Shown: positions 16,081-23,466 of the stretch, piece after piece | Numbering within the stretch: the first letter of the stretch is position 1 | Layout: each line of letters begins with the position of its first letter | Source: Flavobacteriales bacterium | GTDB taxonomy: Bacteria > Bacteroidota > Bacteroidia > Flavobacteriales > Flavobacteriaceae | Assembly (NCBI GenBank): GCA_027066365.1 | Contig: JAMONV010000050.1 | Span: forward strand, 1 to 34,100 | Reading direction: 5' to 3' | Length of the DNA stretch: 34,100 bases | Position numbers and translations under genes: made by a program | Notes under the pieces: model-generated | Seen by the model: the letters and a program-made list of their open reading frames with translations, nothing else | Databases searched by the model: none | Told to the model about the DNA's origin: nothing

Positions 16081-16739
16081 ATATAGTCATTTATTAAAAT
16101 GAACTTATTAATTTCCGTACTTCTCCCCTCACCTCCGTTCCATTGCTTGTAGTAATCCAAAACAATGGCATTATATTTTTTACCGGTACGAACCAAGTGT
16201 ATTACATCTAATGTATATAAATTAGCTGCTGTTACTTTCGGGAAGGTTCCTTCATATAACAAATCAGGATTTGGGATTGGATACCTTCTGGCAGTAGGAA
16301 TAGCGTATATATCCCCAATATATCCATACACTTTGCCCTCTTTTAAACTTCTATCTACTAAATTATAGTCAATTGCAGCACCTCGGCGGCCTGCATTTTT
16401 AAATAATATTCTTGTTACTTCTGAGGGTTCAGTTAAAACAAAAATAGCTCTTGAATAACTGCCATTATCAAAACAATGTACTCTGAATTCAGCATATTGA
16501 GTATCAAAGGAAAGCGGCGATAATTCAGTAACTCGAGGATATTTTGTATTTGCATCGGTATATCCTACAATAATTGATTGGACCTTAACATGTTTATGAG
16601 AGAGATTATTAGGATAAGTAACCGGCACCCCGTTCAAATCCGTTTGCACGATTTGCCCGGTTGAGCGAACGAAATATATCGCGCCCGGTTCCAAAACATC
16701 GGGAAGTGTGTTTACTTGTATGTGTTTGACGGTTGCCAT
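16077..16739 (-). CDS. Tail-region protein, possible receptor-binding or fibre component
   Basis: 220 residues with beta-rich composition. The first 40 residues (QVNTLPDVLEPGAIYFVRSTGQIVQTDLNG) look like the N-terminal anchor of fibre-like proteins that display a variable domain. The nucleotide sequence is visibly more AT-rich than the neighbouring baseplate genes, as often found for host-range modules that are exchanged between phages. It starts after a leader made of repeated CTAAAAA units (16742-16772). Function is inferred from position and composition only. Confidence 0.5.
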   Translation of the reverse strand: MATVKHIQVNTLPDVLEPGAIYFVRSTGQIVQTDLNGVPVTYPNNLSHKHVKVQSIIVGYTDANTKYPRVTELSPLSFDTQYAEFRVHCFDNGSYSRAIFVLTEPSEVTRILFKNAGRRGAAIDYNLVDRSLKEGKVYGYIGDIYAIPTARRYPIPNPDLLYEGTFPKVTAANLYTLDVIHLVRTGKKYNAIVLDYYKQWNGGEGRSTEINKFILINDYI

Positions 16740-16766
16740 AAGTTTTTAGTTCTTAATTTTTAGTTT

Positions 16767-17066
16767 TTAGTTATTGATAATTATCCACTCACAATCGCCA
16801 CCGGTAGGCGCCGGAACAGGCGTATCGGCCACTTCTGTTTCACCGGTGGCGGGCCTGATGCCATGGCGCCGGTAATAATCCACAATCTCCGGTTGCGTTA
16901 TTCCCGGATCCACCTCCGGCACGTTGAGCACTTGCCCGGCCGTAAGTGTATCCGTTACACTAAGGCCGTTGGCCATAGCCAAATCGAACACAGCCTCAAT
17001 CGTGCCGTATTCCTGTATGGCAATGTCGAATAGACTTTGGTTATTTAGGGCTGTTACTTGTCTCAT
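16767..17066 (-). CDS. LysM-domain tail protein
   Basis: 99 residues. The first 50 residues form a LysM-type fold: LNNQSLFDIAIQEYGTIEAV, then LAMANGLSVTDTLTAGQVLNVP. In contractile phages such small LysM proteins (P2 gpX class) help attach the tail tube or hub to peptidoglycan or to the baseplate. The C-terminus is a proline/threonine-rich tail. It overlaps the upstream coiled-coil gene by 4 bp, inside the cluster of lysis-like genes. Confidence 0.75.
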   Translation of the reverse strand: MRQVTALNNQSLFDIAIQEYGTIEAVFDLAMANGLSVTDTLTAGQVLNVPEVDPGITQPEIVDYYRRHGIRPATGETEVADTPVPAPTGGDCEWIIINN

Positions 17067-17443
17067 TGATCGCCGTGTTTTTTGCGGTATTCGTCAAACG
17101 CTTCCTTCAATTTGCGATATTTTGTTTTCCACAATTCCAAATTGGCTCGCAACCTCTTTATTTCGTCCCTTAATTGCTCGAATTGGCTTTCCCACTTTTT
17201 TTCTAATTCCTTTACTTTAGCTTCATAGCTTTCATGCAATTCCTTAATTCTTTCATCGTGGCGACGCTTCAGATCATCCAGCGCTTCTTGATATATATCC
17301 ATCACTTTTTTTGTCGCATCCGCATCGGCGGCTTTGATTTCCGCTTTTTTGCGCCGGCGCTCCAAATACGACCCGCCCATGATGCCGGTAATTATGGCAA
17401 TGAGTTCGGTAATATGCTCTCTCAAAATATCCGTCCAGTTCAT
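17063..17443 (-). CDS. Membrane-anchored coiled-coil protein, possible Rz-like
   Basis: 126 residues. One short N-terminal hydrophobic helix (about 13-26, LIAIITGIMGGSYL) is followed by a basic stop-transfer stretch (ERRRKK) and a long charged coiled coil (30-120). This resembles inner-membrane spanin (Rz) topology, or a tail-associated membrane protein. The ATG shares one base with the stop of the spanin-like lipoprotein gene, so the two are coupled, which favours a joint lysis role. The basic stretch after the helix could equally place the coiled coil in the cytoplasm, so Rz is not certain. Confidence 0.55.
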   Translation of the reverse strand: MNWTDILREHITELIAIITGIMGGSYLERRRKKAEIKAADADATKKVMDIYQEALDDLKRRHDERIKELHESYEAKVKELEKKWESQFEQLRDEIKRLRANLELWKTKYRKLKEAFDEYRKKHGDQ

Positions 17444-17856
17444 TACAATATTTTTTCGGTTACTTTATTGATTATGGACAATCCCGCCAAGCCAAGAAAT
17501 ACGTATAAAATATACCTGTCCTTCCATTGAAAACCGCTTCGTTCCGCCTTTCTTTCCTTGATTTGTTCATCGGTTTGTCGTGTATAGTTTTCCACTATTC
17601 GCACGCTGTCTTGCTTACATTTTATTTTTTCAACTTTACCTTTTGAGAACGTAGTTTCCAACACCACGTTTTTTCGCCTGACCACAATCGTGGTGTCCCG
17701 GTAAACCACCTTCGGGCGGTAAACCACACTGTCGCCTGGCATCTCGATAATCCGCACACCGCTTTCCTCCACTTGTCTTTTTTCTTTTCGCACTTCTTTT
17801 CTCGCGGCACAACCGGTCAGGCTTATCATTAATAATATGTATAAATACTTTCTCAC
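17443..17856 (-). CDS. Lipoprotein with C-terminal membrane helix, candidate unimolecular spanin
   Basis: 137 residues. It has an N-terminal signal with lipobox LTGC (Cys16), a charged and strand-forming middle (17-108), and a hydrophobic C-terminal helix (about 115-133, ILYVFLGLAGLSIINKV). An outer-membrane lipid anchor plus an inner-membrane C-terminal helix is the topology of unimolecular spanins (T1 gp11 class), which disrupt the outer membrane at the last step of lysis. Length is close to that class. It overlaps the gp25-like gene by 4 bp. The endolysin gene is far upstream (25046), so the lysis genes are split. Confidence 0.6.
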   Translation of the reverse strand: MRKYLYILLMISLTGCAARKEVRKEKRQVEESGVRIIEMPGDSVVYRPKVVYRDTTIVVRRKNVVLETTFSKGKVEKIKCKQDSVRIVENYTRQTDEQIKERKAERSGFQWKDRYILYVFLGLAGLSIINKVTEKIL

Positions 17857-18146
17857 TTCTCGGCGGCTATTTGTATGGTATTGCTCATGTCAATCTCGAT
17901 ATTCCGGAACCCGTCATATTCCAATTGCAATTTGATTTTGCGTTTCCACCGGCGCCGGGCATCGTAATCCATCGGACCGTTCAAATACCGGCGGATGCCT
18001 ATGCCCACCAACGGCCGGTGCTTATATTCGCCCTTTTCGGCAAGCAAAATATTTTCGATATGCTGATTATCGGCTTCGCCTACGGCAAAATCACCGTCCT
18101 TAATCAACAAATCGCGTTCGTCCGTATAGATATAATCTCTTGCCAT
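17853..18146 (-). CDS. Baseplate wedge protein, GpW/gp25 family
   Basis: 97 residues, normal for gp25-like proteins. Features: DLLIKDGDFAVGEADNQHIENILLAEKGEYKHRPLVGIGI, the family pattern in which a loop after 'KGEY.HRP..G' leads to a C-terminal helix and strand (RRRWKRKIKLQLEYDGF). These proteins link sheath to baseplate in contractile tails. It sits between baseplate hub/spike genes and baseplate J, as expected. Confidence 0.8.
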   Translation of the reverse strand: MARDYIYTDERDLLIKDGDFAVGEADNQHIENILLAEKGEYKHRPLVGIGIRRYLNGPMDYDARRRWKRKIKLQLEYDGFRNIEIDMSNTIQIAAEK

Positions 18147-18148
18147 GT

Positions 18149-18385
18149 TTATTGTATTACTCCGGTTCCGGTTCCGGTTCCCGTTACGGGCGATCCTGTT
18201 GCATCGGTGCCGGTAACGGTTACTTGCACTTGCGTGGTGCGCCCCACCACAAAATCACGTATGGCTTGGGCCATTCGTTGCGCCATTTCCCGGCGTGCCT
18301 GTGCCGGATCCGTATTCGGATCGTTGGACACCGCTTCCATGGCATCCAATAGTTTTTGGGTTAATTGAGCTACCGTATCGGCCAT
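18149..18385 (-). CDS. Small phage protein with Gly/Thr repeat tail
   Basis: 78 residues. The first 50 are helical (VAQLTQKLLDAMEAVSNDP, then AQRMAQAIRDFVVG). The end is VTGTDATGSPVTGTGTGTGV, encoded by repeats of a GGTTCC-like hexamer. The ATG is 2 bp after the preceding small gene. It has no family I can name. Its place between the baseplate spike and gp25 genes suggests a structural or assembly role. Confidence 0.65.
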   Translation of the reverse strand: MADTVAQLTQKLLDAMEAVSNDPNTDPAQARREMAQRMAQAIRDFVVGRTTQVQVTVTGTDATGSPVTGTGTGTGVIQ

Positions 18386-18387
18386 TT

Positions 18388-18555
18388 TTATTGTTTTAAA
18401 ACGTTGTTTAAACGTTGTTTTATCACCGTCATGGCGGCCACGTTAATCGTATTGCCTTGCACCACGACGATTTTATTCAACTCATCGATCATATCACTGA
18501 GAATTCGGGCTAAATTCTCTCCGTTTCTTTCCACCTTAAATCCTTCGGCGGTCAT
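18388..18555 (-). CDS. Small baseplate-region protein (55 aa)
   Basis: A short frame of 55 codons: it begins MTAEGFKVERNGENLARIL, continues with SDMIDELNKIVVVQGNTI, and ends with KQRLNNVLKQ. Its ATG overlaps the stop of the preceding gene as ATGA (18552-18555), and it ends 2 bp before the next start, so it fills the gap in the operon exactly. The predicted structure is helix-rich. Function unknown; real coding is supported by the tight coupling and amino acid composition. Confidence 0.75.
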   Translation of the reverse strand: MTAEGFKVERNGENLARILSDMIDELNKIVVVQGNTINVAAMTVIKQRLNNVLKQ

Positions 18556-18857
18556 CTCAACCCGGATTGATCAATACTTGCAATCACCTTTTCCACTTCC
18601 GAATACAACACCACAAAAGCACTCCGAAAATCGTTGTTGATCAACCCGACCAATACATACGAACCCACAGCCGGCACGATGATCAATCCTTTGTCTTGCC
18701 CGTCGGCAACGGCACGAATACGCACGTCATACAGGGTCAAATCACGATCGATTTCCACGTCGCACACGGCTTGGGCTTCGTCCACCGATACCACTTTCCC
18801 GGACATCACCTGAACCGGGATTTGTTCTTTGATGATATGTACCAATAGTTCTTTCAT
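18552..18857 (-). CDS. Short OB-fold baseplate/spike-like protein
   Basis: 101 residues. The core (16-95) is beta-rich with the pattern of gp5/gpV-type OB folds: MSGKVVSVDEAQAVCDVEID, then GLIIVPAVGSYVLVGLINND and AFVVLYSEVEKV. It follows the hub gene with a 4-bp overlap, matching the hub-then-spike order of contractile phages. It is shorter than full gpV spikes, and no beta-helix needle is present, so a separate tip protein may be required or this may be a minor OB connector. Confidence 0.6.
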   Translation of the reverse strand: MKELLVHIIKEQIPVQVMSGKVVSVDEAQAVCDVEIDRDLTLYDVRIRAVADGQDKGLIIVPAVGSYVLVGLINNDFRSAFVVLYSEVEKVIASIDQSGLR

Positions 18858-19789
18858 ACGCGCGGACCCAAATATATTTTTTGCCGGTAACCGTCCTTTC
18901 CGAAATTATACACCACCTTATCCACAAAATACCGTCCGGTTTTTTCGTTCGTTCCCTCATCCTTGCTCCTGAGTTCCACCGGTTCGCCATGCTTTACCAA
19001 CGGCTCGCCGAAGGCCGTAAAACTGCCGCGCCATCCGTCGTATTTCAGCCGTTCCAATTCACGCTCGGCCGCCGCCTTCAGTTCCGTTTTCGACAAATCG
19101 TAGAAATTCAACGTCCGTTGTTCGCCGTCATCGTCGCCGATTTCTATTTCCACTTTACTACCGTCCGGCATGTTGCTTATGGCTTTTACCTTTAAGCGAA
19201 CCTCATTCTTGCGTTTAAATACCAAATCATCCGAAATCATGTTTTCGTTCAGCACAAACACTTTGGGCGTGGCATCCGGGCTATAAATCTTCCCTATGAC
19301 CAACCGGCCGTCCCGGAAGAAGGCATACATCCCGAAATCGCTTTTGAGCTTTTCCAACACTTTGGCTTTGGTCAGGTTTTGCACGTAATAATTGCCGATA
19401 CTCATATCGTTATAATCCGTCTCGTAATCACCGAAAAACCGGGCAATCAAATCACTTAACCGCGCCCGGCGGAACGAACCGCTTACGGTCTGTTGCTTCA
19501 ACTTCCACATTTCGTCCTCACACTTGATTTCCACCGGAACGCCCGGTTTCAGTTCCGTTACGTATCCCGTGAAAATTCGGTTCACCTTTCCGTCATATCC
19601 CACCGACACGGAAACCCTGTCGCCGTACCGGACATATTTCAACAGTTCGTCGGCATTGATTTTCAAATGCGCCGGCAACACAATGGTGGCCGTATCGGTG
19701 AGCAATTTCCAAGCGCTTTCCACCTCCACCGACACCACTTGGTCGAATTTAAGACGGCCTATTTCGATATGTCCGATCAATATTTTCAT
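18854..19789 (-). CDS. Baseplate hub protein, gpD/gp27-like
   Basis: 311 residues resembling the late control D / Mu P family that forms the central hub below the tail tube. N-terminal strands (IGRLKFDQVVSVEVESAWKLL), then YGDRVSVSVGYDGKVNRIFTGYV, the typical 'd.v.v..G......f.G.v' segment, and LSDLIARFFGDYETDYND. The C-terminal TGRYFVDKVVYNFGKDGYRQKIYLG is the usual end of this family. It starts 4 bp inside the end of the DUF6046-like gene. Confidence 0.75.
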   Translation of the reverse strand: MKILIGHIEIGRLKFDQVVSVEVESAWKLLTDTATIVLPAHLKINADELLKYVRYGDRVSVSVGYDGKVNRIFTGYVTELKPGVPVEIKCEDEMWKLKQQTVSGSFRRARLSDLIARFFGDYETDYNDMSIGNYYVQNLTKAKVLEKLKSDFGMYAFFRDGRLVIGKIYSPDATPKVFVLNENMISDDLVFKRKNEVRLKVKAISNMPDGSKVEIEIGDDDGEQRTLNFYDLSKTELKAAAERELERLKYDGWRGSFTAFGEPLVKHGEPVELRSKDEGTNEKTGRYFVDKVVYNFGKDGYRQKIYLGPRV

Positions 19790-20412
19790 TCGTCCAAAAT
19801 CAATTCAAAAGGTTCTTCGCTTATGGCGTTGATGCTGTACGGTTGCCAATTCACAAAGGGCACCTTCGGAAATCCGTAATCCGTAATCACGATTTCGTAG
19901 ATACCCAATTCGTTCAAAAGCTCGTGTACCACCTTGATGCTACCTTTGTGTTCCAAATATTTTTGCAATTCCTTCACCCGTTTCATGGGATACTCGATAC
20001 CGTCCGTGGCCAAAGTGCCGCTTATTTTCAACACATAATCACCGTTGTTGATAAATTCCTTGAAGCTCGTATCACGGCCTTGCACCTCGGTAATCACGAT
20101 ATTTTTCGACCGGTTGATTTCCACAATGGCGTCTTCCAAAAGCAAGTCCTTTACCGTGCTGTCAAAGGCCTCGAACAATACCGGCATAAACAAAGGCAAC
20201 CCGAACCGTCCGGTATGAGCCGTTTCCACCGGTTCCACCGTAGTAACGTCATAACCGGTGATTTCGGCCACGGCTTCGCGTTTGGCCATGCGGTATTCTT
20301 CCGTATCCTTGGCCCGTAGCATCCGGTTAATGGCCGATGCCAAACGCGGGCTGTATCCGCGCAAGCCGCTCATTCGGATCAATTCCGGTATGGTATATTC
20401 TATCCGTGCCAT
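19786..20412 (-). CDS. DUF6046-like phage protein between tape measure and hub
   Basis: 208 residues from ATG 20412 (MARIEY). A TTG two codons upstream is possible, but ATG is preferred because it lies 2 bp after the tape measure stop. Its length and the C-terminal phrase VPFVNWQPYSINAISEEPFELIL recall DUF6046 proteins of Bacteroidota phages. I recognise this from memory only. By position it equals the tail protein that joins the tape measure to the hub (the LysM-type or DNA-circularisation slot in other phages). No enzyme motif is seen. Confidence 0.6.
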   Translation of the reverse strand: MARIEYTIPELIRMSGLRGYSPRLASAINRMLRAKDTEEYRMAKREAVAEITGYDVTTVEPVETAHTGRFGLPLFMPVLFEAFDSTVKDLLLEDAIVEINRSKNIVITEVQGRDTSFKEFINNGDYVLKISGTLATDGIEYPMKRVKELQKYLEHKGSIKVVHELLNELGIYEIVITDYGFPKVPFVNWQPYSINAISEEPFELILDE

Positions 20413-20414
20413 AA

Positions 20415-22205
20415 TCAAGATATTGCCGCTTCCGTATCCCGGACGGCGCTTGTAAGCGCTTCGGACACCATGTCCCTGATCCGGGCTTTGCTTTCCGTAA
20501 GGTTTTGCGCCTGTACGATAAGTTTGTCCACCAATTTTTCGATACGCACCGTTACGTTACGCCCGCCTCCGGACGTGCCTCCGCCGTGCACGGTTCCGCC
20601 GGCTTGGGTTTTTGAACCGGAAAAACGGGTACGTTTGTATAATCCCGGTAAGATGTCTTCCGGCGCCTTGTTTTCTTTTACCACCGGACGCACGGTATCT
20701 TCCGTTTCGGCTTTGACCGTTACCTCACCGGAAATTTCATTATCATCGCCGAAAAGTCCCTTAATCCATCCTATGGCTTTCTTCAACGGCTCGATGACCT
20801 TTTTCTTAATCCAATCCCATATTTTGGCAAACGTATCGCCGAACCAACCGAACTTTTTAGCCACCCATACAAAGGCCGCGCCCAACGCCACAATACCCGC
20901 GATAATCAACCCGATAGGATTGGCACTCATGGCAAGGTTCAAGGCCCATTGCGCTGCCGTTACAACCGCCGTCCGGGCGGCTAAAATCCCTTTAAGCGAA
21001 ATATCGCGAAGGGTCAATACCATATTCTTTGTTTTCATCGCTATGCCCACCATCATAGCTTTGATATTTTGCCATGTTAATAATTTTAGCACTTTCATCA
21101 ACGGAATTAAGGCCGTTATGGCACGTCCTAACCGGATAGACACATCCACCGCCGGCATCATCCATCCGGTAAGCTTAGTAAAGCCGATTTGAAGATCGGT
21201 TACCCATGCTTTGAGTTTGGCCATCTTATGAGACAAAGTACCGGTACGGATTTCGGCTTGCTCCATGGCCACGTTGGTGCCGGTAACTTTCCCGGTCATT
21301 TCGTCCACCGCTTCGGCATTTTGGATCAGGAATTGGGCGGCATTCACATTTTCCATGCCGAAGGTTTTTACAAGGAATTCCGTATCCTTCAATTTCGGTT
21401 TCAAGGCCGCCAGGGCCTCCGAAAGCGAAGTTTGGCTAAAATCCACCCCAAGGGCCGTTTGCATCCGTAAAATAATGTTGCGCATGGCCGTACCGGCTTC
21501 GGCGCCTTTAATGGCGTTTTTGCTCAATACTTCCAATCCGCCCACCAATTGTTCCATATCCAATCCCGCTCCGGCGGCGGCCGATCCGGCCACCTTAAAG
21601 GATTGCGCCAATTCGGGCACTTCGGCGGCGCCGTATTTCGCTCCGGCCGCCAATACATTGACCACCCTCGCCGCCTCTGATGCATCCAAACCGAATTGAT
21701 TAATGGCTGCACTCATGGCATTGGCTGCCGTGGGTAAATCCAAGCCGGATGCTTGCGACAAAAGAATGGTTTGCCGTTGCAATTCCTTCAAACCGTCGAT
21801 ACCTATCTTATCCACCGATATTTGGCTTGCCAACAACTTAAAGGCTTCGGCTGCTTCCGATGCACCAAGCGCCGAACTTCGACCTACACGTCGTGCCGTT
21901 TTTTCCAATTCTTTCAAGTCCTTACCCGTAATTCCCGTAATGGCCGATAAATCCGCCATGCTTTGCTCAAAATCCATCCCCGATTGGGCAATCTCGCTAA
22001 AAGTGTTTCCTACTTCTTCAAGTACATCAACCCATGCCCCGTATTTGACCACGTCGAATTCGTTGGCTATCTTGTTAAATGAATTGACGGTATTATCTTT
22101 AAATGAATCCACTATCCCTGTAAGATGTGTAAATTGGGATTTCAACTCCTTAATAGCCACAAGGACATTACCTTCTATATTGATAAGTAACTTGATATTA
22201 TCCAT
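20415..22205 (-). CDS. Tail tape measure protein
   Basis: 596 residues. The N-terminal half is helical with the TP901-type tape measure pattern: MDFEQSMADLSAITGITGKD, RSSALGASEAAEAFKLLA, then LPTAANAMSAAINQFGLDAS and GAEAGTAMRNIILRM (about 78-250). A hydrophobic region (about 395-455, including LNLAMSANPIGLIIAGIVAL) may insert in the host membrane during DNA ejection. The C-terminus has a glycine-rich linker and a helix. At this length the tail would be short to medium. The gene begins just left of a divergent moron gene whose promoter overlaps this coding start. Confidence 0.9.
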   Translation of the reverse strand: MDNIKLLINIEGNVLVAIKELKSQFTHLTGIVDSFKDNTVNSFNKIANEFDVVKYGAWVDVLEEVGNTFSEIAQSGMDFEQSMADLSAITGITGKDLKELEKTARRVGRSSALGASEAAEAFKLLASQISVDKIGIDGLKELQRQTILLSQASGLDLPTAANAMSAAINQFGLDASEAARVVNVLAAGAKYGAAEVPELAQSFKVAGSAAAGAGLDMEQLVGGLEVLSKNAIKGAEAGTAMRNIILRMQTALGVDFSQTSLSEALAALKPKLKDTEFLVKTFGMENVNAAQFLIQNAEAVDEMTGKVTGTNVAMEQAEIRTGTLSHKMAKLKAWVTDLQIGFTKLTGWMMPAVDVSIRLGRAITALIPLMKVLKLLTWQNIKAMMVGIAMKTKNMVLTLRDISLKGILAARTAVVTAAQWALNLAMSANPIGLIIAGIVALGAAFVWVAKKFGWFGDTFAKIWDWIKKKVIEPLKKAIGWIKGLFGDDNEISGEVTVKAETEDTVRPVVKENKAPEDILPGLYKRTRFSGSKTQAGGTVHGGGTSGGGRNVTVRIEKLVDKLIVQAQNLTESKARIRDMVSEALTSAVRDTEAAIS

Positions 22206-22222
22206 GTTTTTTCTTATCTTTG
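22192..22222 (+). promoter_or_regulatory. Promoter of the moron gene
   Basis: TTG at 22192-22194, a 20-nt spacer, and TATCTTTG at 22215-22222 match the Bacteroidota -33/-7 promoter (TTTG, 19-21 nt, TAnnTTTG) at the right spacing. It faces right, against the late operon. The -33 part lies inside the start of the tape measure coding region. Confidence 0.75.
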
Positions 22223-22239
22223 TTTAAAATTCGGAATTC

Positions 22240-22443
22240 ATGACCGAAAAACTTCACAAGCTTTATATCATTTTTGTGCTGTTTATTATCGGTTGGCTTG
22301 GATTTGCCATGTTTTCCATTGGTGTTTCTTCCTTTTGGGAAGCCCTTCAAGTTATTGTCGGACTTTTGCTTGGTGGTGTGTTTCTTCTTTCGCTATGGTC
22401 CGTGTACGAACCTACGTTTCGCCGTTGGGAATCTAAAGACTGA
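22240..22443 (+). CDS. Two-TM small membrane protein, moron gene
   Basis: 67 residues on the + strand, opposite to all surrounding tail genes, with its own promoter 18 bp upstream. Two hydrophobic helices (about 7-29, KLYIIFVLFIIGWLGFAMFS; and 35-56, ALQVIVGLLLGGVFLLSLWS) and a charged C-terminus (FRRWESKD). Its last 97 bp overlap, tail to tail, the end of the frameshifted tail chaperone. The gene fits the definition of a moron: an extra, independently expressed gene inserted between late genes, probably active in the lysogen. Possible roles are superinfection exclusion or another change to the host envelope. No family is recognised. Confidence 0.7.
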   Translation: MTEKLHKLYIIFVLFIIGWLGFAMFSIGVSSFWEALQVIVGLLLGGVFLLSLWSVYEPTFRRWESKD

Positions 22444-22960
22444 TCACTGAACATCCTCGCCAACACTTCCGCTAAAGCCGTTTGCATCTTTCGCAATTCG
22501 TATTCTTCCAACCATTCGGCTTCCGTATGATATTTAATGAACTCTTCTTCACTCATTTGTTCCGGATCCTTGCCGTATCGCCACCGCACCAAAGCAAAGG
22601 CTTTTCGCCACAGGTCCGCTTTCGGATCCGGATCTATCAGGGCGGCGGTTAGAGCTTTTTTAAGCGTGCCGTTTTGGCTTTGAACACCCCTTGCAACTGC
22701 TGAATAACGCCAAGCTTGGCTTCGTCGTCTTCCTTGATGCGCTCGTCTCCGCCCAGCCAAGTGTTTTCAAACAACACAATACCGGATTTCACCGGATCGC
22801 TCTCGGCAAAGCGGGCAACGGCCGCAATGACGTTCAAATCCGGCTTGCGGAAATAGCCTACGGCAATGTCCTTGCCTTCTTCGTCCATCTCCACTTCGAT
22901 TTCATATACCTCGCCGTATTTGGCCTTCCAACGCTTGATTTGTGCTTCTGTTACTTTCAT
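22347..22960 (-). CDS. Tail assembly chaperone, -1 frameshift long form
   Basis: Produced by a -1 shift at A AAA AAG (22661 down to 22655), giving about 204 residues: residues 1-102 from the short form, then ALTAALIDPDPKADLWRKAF and onward to the stop at 22347. The second part contains RWRYGKDPEQMSEEEFIKYHTEAEWLEEYELRKM, a helical region like the T part of lambda G/GT-type chaperones. It lies between tail tube and tape measure, the standard place. The last 32 residues are antisense to the moron gene and look low-quality (S/R/T-rich), as if the original end had been replaced. Confidence 0.8.
22649..22960 (-). CDS. Tail assembly chaperone, short form
   Basis: 103 residues, between tail tube and tape measure genes. 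Helical, ending KAKTARLKKL. The protein begins MKVTEAQIKRWKAKYGEVYEIEV and contains a strand-rich segment GYFRKPDLNVIAAVARFAES, common for the G-type chaperones that coat the tape measure before tube assembly. The slippery site lies two codons before the stop. The ATG is preceded by GGGATTT-type heptad repeats (22961-22983). Confidence 0.75.
   Translation of the reverse strand: MKVTEAQIKRWKAKYGEVYEIEVEMDEEGKDIAVGYFRKPDLNVIAAVARFAESDPVKSGIVLFENTWLGGDERIKEDDEAKLGVIQQLQGVFKAKTARLKKL
22655..22661 (-). promoter_or_regulatory. -1 ribosomal slippery site A AAA AAG
   Basis: In the short-form frame the codons are TTA AAA AAG CTC TAA. The heptamer A AAA AAG is the same as that of E. coli dnaX and fits the X XXY YYZ rule in the correct phase. 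The -1 frame is open from here for over 100 codons of protein-like sequence. Tail chaperones of long-tailed phages are widely known to use such shifts. Confidence 0.85.
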
Positions 22961-23026
22961 GATTTGGGATTTGGGATTTAGGAAATTTTAATTGTTCACT
23001 GTTAGTTGTTCACTCCTTCACTAAAA

Positions 23027-23449
23027 TTAAGCCCATTCTATGTGGGAAACAATCAATTCAAGTTCCACTTCCACGGCGGTGTCGCCCTGTTTGACTTCGC
23101 GTTTGTTGCCGGTAAATTCGGCATTGCGTATCACGTGTGTTACAAGGGTATCCGTGCCATCCGGAATATAACTTACCGTGATGTCGAAGGGCGGAATGTC
23201 GGTCAATCGTTTACCTGGACCGGCGGCGCGCAAAATGGCATCCACTTCGTAGCTGAACAAAGTGATTTTGGCCGATGCCTCATAGTTACCAATCCCGCGA
23301 TGCACGGGCATATTACCCGCTCCGTAGTGGTTTTTCTTTTCCACTTTTTCTTCGTAGCTGATAGCCGTAATGCCCGTAACGGTACGTCCTAAAATATTGA
23401 CGTTTACGTTACCCCACGCATAACGGTTTCCGTTGATCATTGGTGTCAT
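23027..23449 (-). CDS. Tail tube protein
   Basis: 140 residues, directly after the sheath gene. Beta-rich with the tube-protein pattern: MINGNRYAWGNVNVNILGRT, then GITAISYEEKVEKKNHYGAGNMPVHRGIGNYEASAKITL and a final VEVELELIVSHIEW. It forms the inner tube through which DNA passes. Length agrees with Mu gpM / P2 FII type tube proteins. Confidence 0.8.
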   Translation of the reverse strand: MTPMINGNRYAWGNVNVNILGRTVTGITAISYEEKVEKKNHYGAGNMPVHRGIGNYEASAKITLFSYEVDAILRAAGPGKRLTDIPPFDITVSYIPDGTDTLVTHVIRNAEFTGNKREVKQGDTAVEVELELIVSHIEWA

Positions 23450-23466
23450 AAGCTCTATTTTTTGAG

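Noticed and set aside
20470-21192. 240-aa plus-strand frame
   Set aside because: Antisense to the tape measure gene; no promoter and serine/proline-rich shadow composition.
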